Assembly: GCA_033439765.1 (NCBI GenBank)
Contig: JAULSN010000002.1
Location: 3,658,001-3,722,000, forward strand
Length of the DNA: 64,000 nucleotides
Origin: Lasiosphaeria ovina
Taxonomy: Eukaryota; Ascomycota; Sordariomycetes; Sordariales; Lasiosphaeriaceae
Reading direction: 5' to 3'
In this document: positions 11,782 through 22,496 of the stretch, in pieces
How positions within the stretch are numbered: position 1 is the stretch's first letter
How the letters are laid out: the number at the start of each line of letters is the position of its first letter
Notes under the pieces: generated by a model
What the model was told of the DNA's origin: nothing
The model's input: only the letters and a program-made list of their open reading frames with translations
Database searches by the model: none
Made by a program: the position numbers and the translations under genes

Positions 11782-13774
11782 CCTATTCAGCAGACCTCCC
11801 TGGGCGGAGAGACTGCGGCGCTTGTTGCCTGCCAGGTTGGTAGGTGAAAGGAGAGACGAAGGACCTTGTCCAAATATTTGGTCGAGGAGATGCCTCGAGG
11901 TATGGGCGCCAGAGATGGGGGATTCCCAAGTGGTAAACAGGCGAGGGCGGCTCGGGAAGTAATGCGGTCAGGTCGCAAAGCCCGCTTCTGAAGCGTGTTT
12001 CGGTTGTCGCTTGGTCGTCAGAAGGTGCGGCTACCAAAAGTGAATGAATGCAGTATGCCTAGAATACGGGCCGCAGACAAAGCGCGAGGTTTGAGGGACC
12101 ACGGGCGCAGAATGCGGTTGGTGGCCTGAGGGAGGTCCACGTAGGTTGGCCGCTGGTAAGGAGGGGTCTTGTGATGTAGGTACTACTGGAATGATGTAAT
12201 TAATGTCACGGCCGGGAAGCCTGGAGAAATGGGCGATGTGCGCAGGGATTTTGCTGGAGTAGACAAGGCGCGCGCAAGGTTCTACGGCGATGATGACGGC
12301 CCGGGTAACCGTTAAACTTCCTAACGGCCGATGATGCGAGGTTGAGGTTCTTCCAAGATTGGATCTTGCGGCCAACGACGCAAGGGAAACTGGGACGGAT
12401 AGAAGCAAAAGTGGTAAGTAGCTGGAACAATCCGATGTGAGAAACCTAAACCTTAAGGCGGGCCGTTTAGGTCGGGTACGGAGTAAGGTACTTCAGGTCT
12501 GGTACGGTGGTACATGTACCCAACCTGAAAGGTAAGGTAAGGTACTGTATTCGTGAAGTGCCCAACGCACGTTCGGCACAGTGGGAACTGAGGTGCAGTT
12601 AGAAACAGCCTGCGGGCCGGGCACTAAGGTGTTCCCCTAGACTACGCTACGGGCTCTGCTTCCAACCTACTTTACCTACCGCCTTATACTATGTAAGGTT
12701 ATACTCGTGCACTTTGTAATTGGCTATATATATATAGGTGTACTTGAGGTTTCTCAACAATCACCTTCAACCTGTTCTGGATAGACTCGGAAAAGACGGC
12801 AGACCCAGATGGGAATGAACAAAGTCTCACAGCCCAGTGAAATTTAGCGCTGCTTACACAACGCGGACTGGGCCAGGCAGAGAGATAAGTGAGGGGCAAT
12901 GCAGCGGGGGCATCCATGGTGATGCATTGGAGACTGAAATGTTTGCTGCCTCTTACTGGCTCACCAGTACCAACCTGCACCAGCCGGCGCTTCGGACACA
13001 GATCCCGGCGACCCTTATGCTGCAGCCGGCATGGTCGGACTGCAAAGGCTCCGTCTCTTCAATAGTTAGTTGGGTAAGGTATGCGTGGATTTCAAAGCAT
13101 CCCACGACAGTCCGTCTCGTGTAATGGATGTCAACCCAAGCTTGGGCTCTTGAGGCAACGATACGTGCCGAAAGGAAGGGCGTGTCCCCGCCCGTTGATC
13201 AAGTTCTTCTTATTATGTATGTATGTACGGGGTATCCGTATTCCTACCTACGACATATTACACGTAATATCAAGTCCCTTTGGCTGCTGTTCATTTTCGT
13301 GTCTCGCCTACCGTAGGTATTTTGGTTACTGTACTCCAACCCAAACATCGCCTTACCATATAAGCGCCAGCAAACCCAACTCCAAACACGAGTACCAGTC
13401 AGCTTTCAGCTTACACGCCGCCTAAATCATCGCGCCCGTACTCGGCACCTATTGGTATTCCAGAGTACGATCCTCCTAATCCCCATGCTGAAAATAATAC
13501 ATCCAGTTACCACACCCTCTCAACAAACGATCTAATCCCCAGCAAGGATGTCTCGGGTCTCCATGAGCTTGTTCGGCAGAGTGGCATCTTTGCGTAACTT
13601 TAGGCCTCAGCATCCAACATCATGCCCGGAAGCAGCAAAATTATTCAGGGCACGCCGTCAATGAGATCGAGACCAAGCCCCACATCCTCCGCTGCCCGTA
13701 ATTCAAGCCATGTTGACCATGACGGAGGACCCTCAAGCGCAGGCTATTCAGCGTGGCTTGGATAATCGACAAGA
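11782..13774. other. Intergenic region between Vps2 3' end and PP2C 5' end
   Basis: About 2 kb. The bases just above 11781 continue the PP2C frame without a start codon, up to an in-frame TGA near 11970. Between 12470 and 12720 there are dense GGTA/ACCT short motifs (AAGGTAAGGTAAGGTAC and similar), and a TATATATATATA run at about 12723-12736. No coding region is supported. Confidence 0.5.
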
Positions 13775-14692
13775 TCACCGTCTTAAACTATCCAGTCGTG
13801 CTTGCAAGTCGTCGTCGCCGGGATCTGCACCACCTCCACCAACGGCTTGGGCAACTTTACCCTCGGGGACCTGGTTGGACTGTAGTCCCGACGGAGTCTC
13901 ACCGAACTAGAGCAGCCGGGCATTAGCAATCAGTTGCTGGCAGAGTGGGAAGGGGCAACTAACCGATTGACTTAGATCTACGCCGATTTCTTCCAAGACC
14001 TGCTCCAAGACTTCGTCTCCTTCCTCCTCAAGCCCGGTATCCATAGCGTCATCAACGGCGTCGTCCATCATCTCTTGTCGCTGCTCCATGATATCGTTCT
14101 CGCGCTCAAACTCCATGGCAATGCGCTGGAGGGAGGGCAGATTCATGGTGCGATTCATGCTTCCCAAGGCCATCGTTGCGCCCTTCATTGCCTGCATCAT
14201 TTGTTCGTTGGTCCGATGGGTCTGCCGATGACGGAATATGTTAGTGCACACCATTCAACACGCATTGGGTGTCGCAAGACTGACCTGAAGACGGAGAGAT
14301 ATCTGTTGCAGTTGGCTCTTCATGCCGTAGAACTTCTCAATGTATCTGTTCGGATGTGTCAGTGGTATATCTCCAAGAACCTAAGACCAGACAAAAGCAC
14401 CCCTACGCACCTCCTAGTGCGGACCAGGTCTTTGGCCATGATTTTGGAGGCATTTAAATTTCCCTTTTGAGCGCTCTGGCGGATCTGGGTCACGAGCGTC
14501 TTCTCTTGCTTCTCCAACTTGACGCGCTGCTGGTCGAGCTCCCTAATGGCCTTGTCGAGGAGACGTTGGTTCTTGCGCAGTCTTTCTGCTGGTGTAACGC
14601 GCTTCCCGAAGGCCCATTCGAGGATCTGGGAAATGCCATCAGCCTGGGCCTTCTGATAACAGCCTCGCAAAATAGAAAAATCTCACGTTCAT
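13775..14692 (-). CDS. vps2: Vps2/Did4 (CHMP2-like) ESCRT-III subunit (223 aa)
   Basis: Five exons: 14687-14692, 14411-14625, 14285-14345, 13964-14221 and 13775-13906, phases all consistent. The first exon codes only Met-Asn before a GTGAGA donor; splicing gives MNILEWAFGKRVTPAERLRK, the family N-terminus. The basic helical core (RLLDKAIRELDQQRVKLEKQ), then IEKFYGMKSQLQQISLRLQ and THRTNEQMMQAMKGATMALG follow, and an acidic C-terminal third. The protein ends in DDDLQARLDSLRR, a MIM1-type motif that binds the MIT domain of the AAA ATPase Vps4. Vps2 caps the ESCRT-III filament with Vps24 at endosomes and recruits Vps4 for membrane scission. Length matches the family (about 220 residues). Divergently arranged with fzo1. 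Confidence 0.93.
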
Positions 14693-15685
14693 CTCGGCGG
14701 TGTTGTGCCTCGTCGGCAAAGGAGACTTAGATGGATTATTCGATTGCGAGTGCGAGTAAGGCAAAAAGGCAGGTTGTCGCTATCTGGTTGTGCTTGCGGA
14801 GACGAGGGGTCTACTAGGACGTAACTAGGGAGCTGCCAAAATACCAAGCGCGGGCTTCGTCATAAGCCACAGCACCTACGGCTGGGCGGAACCGACCTGC
14901 CAAACTCGAGCGCTGTGGACTGCCTACTATGTAGGTGGCGAGCTATCGGGTTACGCTGTGCTTGTGGCTTACCTAAGGTAGGTACCGAAGGTACATAAGG
15001 TACCTCCTACACCCGACCTTCTCGGGCAACCTATGGAATGGCCTGCTACCTCAACTACTAGTGTATAGTAACGGATCTATTAACTAAAGACAGTGACAGG
15101 GTGTCGCTTAAATTCATTACAGCTGTTATTATTATAATACTCATCCAAATATTCTATGCTATCATATGATCTGGGCCCGCGCAGCGTGGGCGCGCCATAC
15201 ACTGTAACTAGAGAGTCCGCGCGAGCGGTTTGAGCTTAGTAGAGGGACCGCATGCCCTTAGAGGGCGGAGCTTACGCTCCTACGGTGTAAGATAAATAAT
15301 AATCATATGATCTGGTCTAAAATCCCTCTAACTAATCGTTGTAAGAATTTCGGTCAGACCCGGTTGACCTTCTTAGTGTCCGCTCAAGATCGGATAGCGC
15401 CAGAGATCGCTGATGCGGTGGATTTAAATGCCAAGAACGTATTAACCTACCTAGGTAACTGCCCGGCCCCACAGCAAAGGTTGGTGACGCTAGCGTCCAA
15501 TCAGCGACGGCACTGACCTGGAGAGATTTGCCGCTCCAGCCAGAAATCATGCGAGTGAACAAGACAGAAAATCGAACATCCGAACAGTCGAACTACCTAA
15601 ATCTTCCTAGACAATCAACAATGTTCCGCTGCCAACATCTGTCTACTCCTTTCGATATTTCCTCATAGCTGTACAGTTGGCCACC
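14693..15685. other. Divergent promoter region vps2/fzo1
   Basis: This 1-kb region separates the start codons of vps2 and fzo1. It contains a cluster of GGTA-rich motifs at 14971-15010 (TAAGGTAGGTACC and GGTACATAAGGTACC) and a SINE-like insertion at 15161-15315, described separately. No coding sequence is supported. Confidence 0.6.
15161..15315 (+). mobile_element. Candidate short SINE-like insertion with 14-bp target-site duplication
   Basis: The 14-mer ATCATATGATCTGG occurs at 15161-15174 and again at 15302-15315. The 127 bases between (15175-15301) are GC-rich at the left, carry a tRNA A-box-like GCGCAGCGTGGG (15179-15190) and a B-box-like GGTTTGAGCTT (15227-15237), and end in an A/T-rich tail (GATAAATAATA). 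Flanking direct repeats of 14 bp, internal pol III-like boxes about 40 bases apart and an A-rich 3' tail are the hallmarks of a tRNA-derived SINE. The match to the box consensus is partial and could be chance. A MITE is less likely because the ends are not inverted repeats. Confidence 0.45.
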
Positions 15686-18570
15686 ATGAGCCAGGAATAC
15701 TTCTTGCCCAAGGGGAAGTCTTCCCAGGGGCGCAATTCCGATACCAACGCCAACGCCGAAACGAAACGCGAGTCCGACGAGGCCTCGAGCCACGACCAGC
15801 AAGCTTCCCAAGCCCCAGTTGCTCCAGCATACATGACTGTCGGTACAGGATCGGCATCCCACCATGCAGCGCGCTTGCAGGCAATGCTCGACCGCGACTC
15901 TGGCTATGGCGGCAGCATGGCTGGTGATGATGTAAGCCCGTCCATGTTTGACCCGGCCGCTGCTGCGGCATGGGATTCTGCCATCCATGAAGACAGGCCA
16001 ATACTTGCCCAGGCATTTCCCAGTCAGGTCACCGATACCGACCGTCGGGCGATCCAAGCCGGAGCCGTCCACCAGCTCTGGTACAATTCACACCGCGCCG
16101 CCCTTGGCCGCTCCATCAACACAGTTGTCGAGCTCCTCAAAAGCCTGCAGGACATGAACGTTACATGGCCTGCCCACTACCCCTCGGTTCAACGTGCAGC
16201 CCTCGATGCGCCATCCCAGCCTGTTACGAGGCCCGGCATCCAACACACGCACACAATGTCGGGAGGATTTGAGGCGTCCTCGTCACATCCCGCGCATCCT
16301 CAGCTTCGACGATCTATGACATCGCTCGAGGATGCCGAGGCCGAGTCGAGCAAGGTTGCTGAGCGCAGGACTGTGCCCGAACCACGACTTGTTACCCCTC
16401 AGATCGCACAAGAGTTTTCGGTTCTAAAGCTTGATCTGAAGCTGGGCTCTTTACATCAGGCCGAGTTGGTCCACTCGCTGGAGAAGAGCTCAATTGCGTC
16501 ACTTCTTGATGGCAAGATACGCTCAAGCATCAAGCACCTTTTATCGCTGCGGGAGCGCATAGAAGACACGTCAAGCAAGGTTTTGATCACAGGCGATCTG
16601 AATGCTGGCAAATCTACGTTTTGCAACGCATTGCTACGGCGGAAAATCTTGCCCGAGGACCAGCAGCCCTGCACAAGCATATTCTGCGAGGTTCTCGACG
16701 CGCGGGAGAACTGCGGTGTCGAAGAGGTGCACGCCGTCCACAAGGATACCATCTACGACCGGCACGACGAGACGACCTACGATGTCTACACCCTCCAGCA
16801 GCTCGAGAAAATTGTTACTGACAACAGCACATATACGCAGTGCAAGGTTTATGTTAAAGATGTCCGGACAATCGATGAGTCTCTGCTCAACAATGGCGTG
16901 GTCGATATTGCTCTGATTGACGCGCCCGGTCTCAACATGGATACAACAAAAACGACGGCCATATTCGCTCGGCAGGAAGAGATTGACGTTGTAGTGTTTG
17001 TTGTTTCGGCCACCAACCACTTCACCCAGACGTCAACAGAGTTCATCCGGGCTGCTGCTGCGGAGAAAGCCTACCTCTTTGTCGTAGTGAACGGCTTCGA
17101 CACTATCAGGGACAAGGAGCGATGCCAGAAGCTAATCCTCGGACAAATTAAGGCACTGAGCCCTGCGACATACAAGGAAGCAGGCGAGTTGGTGCACTTC
17201 GTATCAAGCACAGCCATTCCGATGGCACCATCACCACCTGGAGGCCCTGGCGGCGGCGGCGGCGGCGGATCAGGCAGTGCGAGCGGCGGCGGAGGCGGAG
17301 ACGAACCGAGAGACGATGACCCCAAAGGCAAAGGCAAAGACAAAGAGAACGTCCGGGACTTCGCCATCCTTGAGCAGTCGCTGCGGAGATTTGTGCTTGA
17401 GAAGCGGGCGCGTTCCAAGTTGGCCCCAGCAAAGACGTATCTCATGAACATTCTGAACGACGTAAATGTGCTTTCCACGGTCAACTCGGAGGTCTCTCAG
17501 TCAGAGCTGGACCGGGTTACAAGGGAGTTGGAGGAGATTGAGCCGATGCTGCAGTCGAGCAAGAAGGCCCAATCAGAGCTGAGCGATCAGATTGACCAGA
17601 CAATCGAAGACACTTGCAACGACGTCTATAACTACTCTCGTTCAACGATCAGCACAGCCATCTCGCACGCTGGCGATGAGAATCTCGGCATTCCTTATCC
17701 TGGACTCTTCAGTGCGTTCCAGTACGCTGATGAGATCAAGCAGGCAATGCTGTCACAGATTGCGGCCTCGGTGGTTGAGTGTGAGGAACACGCCCGATCC
17801 AAGACGGTCGGCGGCGTCAACGTCATCAAGCAACTTGGCATTCTCCATCTTGGGAACGAATACAACGATCTCAACTTCCGGCCTGAGATCATGTTTCGTC
17901 GCAAGAGTCACGCTTTGGCCCGGCAAGTAGACATTCCTGTAGAGCTTTGGGATTTTATCGACTGGTCCACTCTCGTGCAGAAGGAAGAAAAGACCAGCAT
18001 GGCCTTGACTGTTGCTGGTGTGGTCGGAACAGGCGTCATCGGCAGCTATGGCCAGGTGAATGTTGCGCTACGTCTTGCACAGGCCCTGGGCAGCGATAGC
18101 TTGCGCCGCCTGATCATTCCCGGCGTGATCGCAGCTGGTAGGTTAACTCCCTCCCCCTTTCCTTGTTCCTCGGAAGCAAAGCTCTAATGCTGCCCCTGTT
18201 GACAGCGGTTGCAACGACCTTCTACATCCTCAACCAGATCCCCCACTCCCTCCCACATCGCCTCAGCAGCAAGATCTCGGCCCAGCTCGGGGCCATCGAT
18301 TACGTACACTCCAATAGCACCCGCATCTCAGGCTCGGTACGCAAGGTGTTGCGCTTCCCAGCCGAGTCTTTGCGGGTCGGTCTACAGCGGTCCGTAGAAC
18401 AACTCGGCAGCCGCCGCGACGAAACACTTCGCGTGCGGGCCGAGAGTGACACGGCCCTCAAGTACTTTAGCAATCTGGTGGAGAAGAGTGCCCACCAGCG
18501 CCGGATTGTGGAAGCAGTGGATTTGGATGGCCATCCACCCGGTATGGCGGCCGCCAACGGCGGAAATTAA
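15686..18570 (+). CDS. fzo1: Fzo1, mitofusin-type dynamin GTPase of the outer mitochondrial membrane (938 aa)
   Basis: Exons 15686-18137 and 18206-18570 join in phase 1 across a 68-bp intron. The ATG at 15686 (context CCACCATGA) is preferred over the in-frame TTG upstream. A 200-residue disordered N-terminus precedes a GTPase domain: P-loop GDLNAGKST (303-311), switch/G3 DAPGLN (412-417), G4-like NGFD (469-472). A Gly-rich/charged insertion (PGGPGGGGGGG and a run of KGKGKDKEN) interrupts the protein near residues 514-550. Heptad regions follow, then two closely spaced hydrophobic segments, about 772-790 and 809-829, forming the hairpin that anchors Fzo1 in the outer membrane with both ends in the cytosol; the intron falls inside the second. 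A final coiled-coil tail ends at 938. Fzo1 drives outer-membrane tethering and fusion. The protein is longer than the yeast one (about 855) because of the N-terminus and insertion. Confidence 0.93.
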
Positions 18571-19683
18571 GAGAGGGGGTGACACGGTTTGTAGTATGAG
18601 ATGGTATTTCTTTTGTCTGGGATCGGCGTTGCTAGGAGCTTTCTGGGCTATTCCGGGGTAAAAGAAGTCCCGTAGTCGGGGCGTGGCATCTTCATCGGGT
18701 TACGGGTCATGAAGAGGGATGGGAACATGGGGGGAAAGCATCCAAGGCGTTGATCGGGAGATGTTAAAGGAGGCTTGGCTGTTTCGAACCCCACTCGCTG
18801 TGGTCCGCTTTTTAGCGCAAATGCTTTCCGTGTAAATATTCGAGTTACGGCTCAGCAAAGAATGAAACATTTTCTACACATGAGGCCACCATCTGGGCCA
18901 TAGCAGGATGTGGCTCGCAACACTTAAGACCCACCTGCAATGTAGGTACCTTGGGTACCTATCTATAATCCAGGTTTTTCAGCCTAATAGAGCCACCGAA
19001 GCCACCGTCGTCGAGCTTCGAGCCGTAAGGTGGCTTAGGTGGTGGAGAGAGGTTTTCTCCTTAAGATAGCTAAACTACCTTAGGTACCTTACGTTTCTTA
19101 TTAGAATGTTTCCCGAGCGGGAATTTCTCAGTTCAAAATCTGGAAATGGAGATGGTGATTGACCGATGTGGTAAGCTAAGATCTATTAAACTGTGAAATG
19201 CCGCCGTGCCTGGGTCGATCAGTTTATTTCCATCCCTTCATAGATAGAAAAACGTCCTTAAATTGGGCCAACGTGGGCTCCTTCGACGCATCGGCCTTGA
19301 AGGTTCATGGTCAGGCGAAACCCGAAGATCTGACATACGTAGACCAGCGCCGACATACGTAAACCAGCGCCGACCCTTAGAGACAGCGCCCAGTTAGACA
19401 CAGCAGCATGACCCAACCATCCGAGCTCCTCGGAGAATGAGATGACGCTCACATCGCCGTCAAAGTGTTCGGACGGATTTGTAAGGATGGTCGAGGCATT
19501 TTTCAGCCCTTTGCCGAAACCTGTACACAAAACTCGATACAGGTCCAGCCGTGGCAGCGCGCGGCGGAGAAGGGATTACACTTGGGAAGGGTAAGCATGA
19601 AGCCAATATTTACATCTAGGTGGCAGCATTCTCCCGTCATCTTGAATCGATATTGTGCAATATTTGTATGCTCGATTTGCCGC

Positions 19684-19746
<63 letters not shown>

Positions 19747-19792
19747 GAGCACTAACATTCTCCTTTATTTGACTTCGGGCCGTCCCAGCAAC
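18571..19792. other. Intergenic region downstream of fzo1
   Basis: Contains the fzo1 3' UTR, clusters of GGTACC/CCTTAGGTACC motifs at 18948-18965 and 19076-19092, a 19-unit TTG run listed separately, and a short tandem direct duplication near 19330-19370 (two copies of GACATACGTA with CCAGCGCCGAC). No coding region is supported. Confidence 0.5.
19686..19742 (+). repeat. (TTG)19 microsatellite
   Basis: A perfect run of nineteen TTG units (CAA on the other strand) lies about 50 bases upstream of the start codon of the decayed gene at 19793. In translation it would be poly-Cys/Val/Leu or poly-Gln, but no supported gene contains it. Confidence 0.95.
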
Positions 19793-20552
19793 ATGACGTC
19801 CACACCCAGCCATAAGGAGATCTAGGTGTTTGTCCTCACTTACACGACCCCCAAGCCAAGCTCGGCCCTACCACTCTCGTTGGTATTGGTGAGGTTGAGA
19901 GCAGTGAAGACTCCGTAAAGCGCACCATCGCCGAGAACCGGGCGAAACCCTATGACTCCCGAGAAAAAGGGTGGATGGTCGTGCTTTACTCAGGCGATAC
20001 CGCGTGGGCCGTCGAGGCCCGGTACGAGTATAAATACCCCCGATCTGCTGAGAGACTTTTGCAAATATATGCAGTCGCATGGACTCATAAAGGACAGTTT
20101 GGTCGATGATTTGTGACGCACTTCAAGAAGACAGACAAGCTGACGGGCAGTCTTGCAAAAGACGGACCGAAGATCAGGGGGCTTTTTTGCCCAAAGAAGC
20201 GGTTTCCGAGGCTAAATGGATACGCGTTATCATCGTCACGAATACCCCGGAGAACGACCATGACCGAAACTGGAGAGATCTCACGGACGCCGTACTATCA
20301 GCCTCACTTCAGTCGTTCGGCAAAAACGACCACGAGCTCGTCATTGCCGTGCTGAAGGAGCTATCAAGGAACAAGCAATTATTACAGGAAAGCAAACTCT
20401 CAAGACTAGTAAAGGATACTGGACCCGAGGACTGGCAACAGTACAGTTATTGGCGGAACGAGTGTGGGTGTGTGAACAAAAGGTATCGTGGAGACTCCAT
20501 CCACCTTCTTCCATTTGCAATACGGGAAAAGCTGACCAGACCATATACGTAG
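19793..20552 (+). pseudogene. Decayed protein-coding gene of unknown function
   Basis: Three reading frames carry protein-like sequence in succession. From ATG 19793 the frame reads MTSTPSHKEI, hits TAG (19823-19825) and continues VFVLTYTTPKPSS. A second frame runs from about 19850 to a TGA at 20107-20109 and contains KGWMVVLYSGDTAWAVEA and SAERLLQIYAVAWTHKG; past that stop, in the same frame, comes FVTHFKKTDKLTGSLAKDG. From about 20190 a third frame continues as SEAKWIRVIIVTNTPEND, DAVLSASLQSFGKNDHEL and DWQQYSYWRNECGCVNK to a TAG at 20552. The composition and charge pattern look like a real globular protein, but two stops and two frame changes interrupt it, without convincing introns. Both stops could come from C-to-T changes (CAG to TAG, CGA to TGA). 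I do not recognise the family. A spliced functional gene with unusual introns is the alternative. Confidence 0.45.
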
Positions 20553-22496
20553 TTACGAGAAAAAGAGAAAATGAGCTAGGATACTGTGGGCTGTGGAAAG
20601 ATGTAAGGCATTCAATAGAAACATAGCTCACAGGTTGTTCCTATCGAGCCCGCCCCTCGTTTGGGGGAAGAAAGGCGGCGATCACAGAGCAGGGCAACCC
20701 CCTCGGTTCGACGGCGGGGCAGGGAAAAAAGGGGGATCCGCGGCGGCTGCTGCCGACTGGGCGCGCACATCATCCGGGTTCCATGGGGCGAAAATGCCGT
20801 TTAATAGGCAGACGTCCCCCATCGGAATAGTGTAGGTAGGTATCTACTCCTGTCGAATGAGACACCACCTTCGTTATAGTCATGCGGCAATCAGCAAACA
20901 GAATGGAGACGTCGTTGCTTGGATCCCCGGAATTGCGTGGTCTTCCACAGGTGCGTCAGAGAGACCGAATCAGTGTGTCCGGGCTGATAGACGTCGAGGT
21001 CTTGTTATGTATTCTGCTCGGCGTGAATTCGTAGCACAGCGCACCATTCAATCAAGTCAGTTCGTGTCTTCTCATCAGAATTGGAGGTTGTCGGAGGCCC
21101 GGAGAGATGCTGAATAAACCGTGTCAGTTGGTAAGATACGATGTTCACGGCATCAAACCTGGTGTGGGGGATATGCAATTTCAAGTCTGGATCTTTGACT
21201 CAAATGATCTGATAATGAAGCCGTGCCACAACGCCGCGCACGTAGAACCTAAAAGATGGAAGGAAAAGGATTTATCTGTTAGGTAACTCGCAGCTAGGCC
21301 GGGAATGATACATACGTACAATACGCCGTACGATACATACAAACCAAGTTCTGGAGCGAACATTTCATCATTTGGAGGCTGTGGAAGATTAGTTACCTTT
21401 CCTTCCTAGCGACAGCCATTCTCGAAGATCGGATTGACTGAGATCAACCTAGAACTTCCAGATTAGAAGTTGCCCAAAATCCCAACACTGTTTTCAGCCT
21501 CTCGGCGGCGGCGGATGGCCTGTGCTCCAGCTAATGTCGGTCGAGAGACCGCGCGCATGAGGATGCCTGATGCCCCCAATCCCATCCAGTCTGGTCTGGT
21601 TCTGTCCGGGTCTGCTCCTTCGATGGCGGGATCTAACAAGCACCCTATCTTAATTTTTAGCGTGGAAACAAGCAGTGAGAAAACAAGACGCCTCGCCGAG
21701 TAGTTCAGTATTCACGGAGAAAAGAACTTGCCCTGTCTGATGTCAGCGCCCATTGGTGTCATAACCTCCTGGTGAGCCCATTGCCTCGCTGTCTGTCTGC
21801 TGTCTGATTGTAAAGCCGTTCTCCAATTCACTCGCTTTTTGAATGATCCGATTACCGCTCCCCGTTGACTGACACTTTCAAATCTCGCTTTTTGTCCACC
21901 CGGCTTGACTTACTCCCCAGGCAGAGGTTGCGCTGGCTTGTTTGCGACACGCCTCTGCAACCTTGAATTGACCCCCGGTCTCCCCCCCCCCTCCCCCCAT
22001 CCCATTCCTAATCTAGCGCAGGGTAATATTTCGCAAAACTGCCCGGCCTCCCGCCCGAACGAGGTGTTCGTGCGTCCCCTCGCAGCCCCAAAAAAATCAA
22101 CCACAACTATCCCCTTTTTGCCTTTTCTCTCACTCGAAAACCTCAACCATTGCTCTAGCTTGGCTTCCTGGCGACATCGCGGCGGAAACGGGAATCGGCC
22201 GCTCTACTCAGAGGACCCACCGATTTCACGATTGCGGCTGCTTGTGCATGTCCGCGCCCAGCCTCCACTTGTCTCTCCGATAGTCATTTCGTTCAGCAGC
22301 ATCGGGCCCTGCCTTAGCTGTTTTACTGGTCGGCACCACACCCCCCTGGAGCTTGCATTATTCCACACCGCAGGCCAAAGCCAGCGACCTCCCAAACCTC
22401 TCGTCACCTCTACCTCGTTCAGCCATTTCCATCGCCGGTAAACCCGTATCCAGTTCTCGCTGATCCCGACTCGATTGATCCGCGCAATCCTCCAAA
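20553..22496. other. Upstream region of the G-beta gene
   Basis: About 1.9 kb without a supported gene. From about 21880 the sequence becomes pyrimidine-rich (CT-rich with C-runs near 21980-22000), as is usual for promoters and 5' UTRs of highly expressed fungal genes; this is likely the leader of the G-beta gene at 22497. Confidence 0.5.

Noticed and set aside
18778..18800. TTCGAACCCC, resembling a tRNA B-box on the minus strand
   Set aside because: No A-box, acceptor stem or cloverleaf can be built around it.
19686..19742. TTG repeat as part of a CRISPR-like or telomeric array
   Set aside because: Simple perfect triplet microsatellite; no spacers and no telomeric unit.
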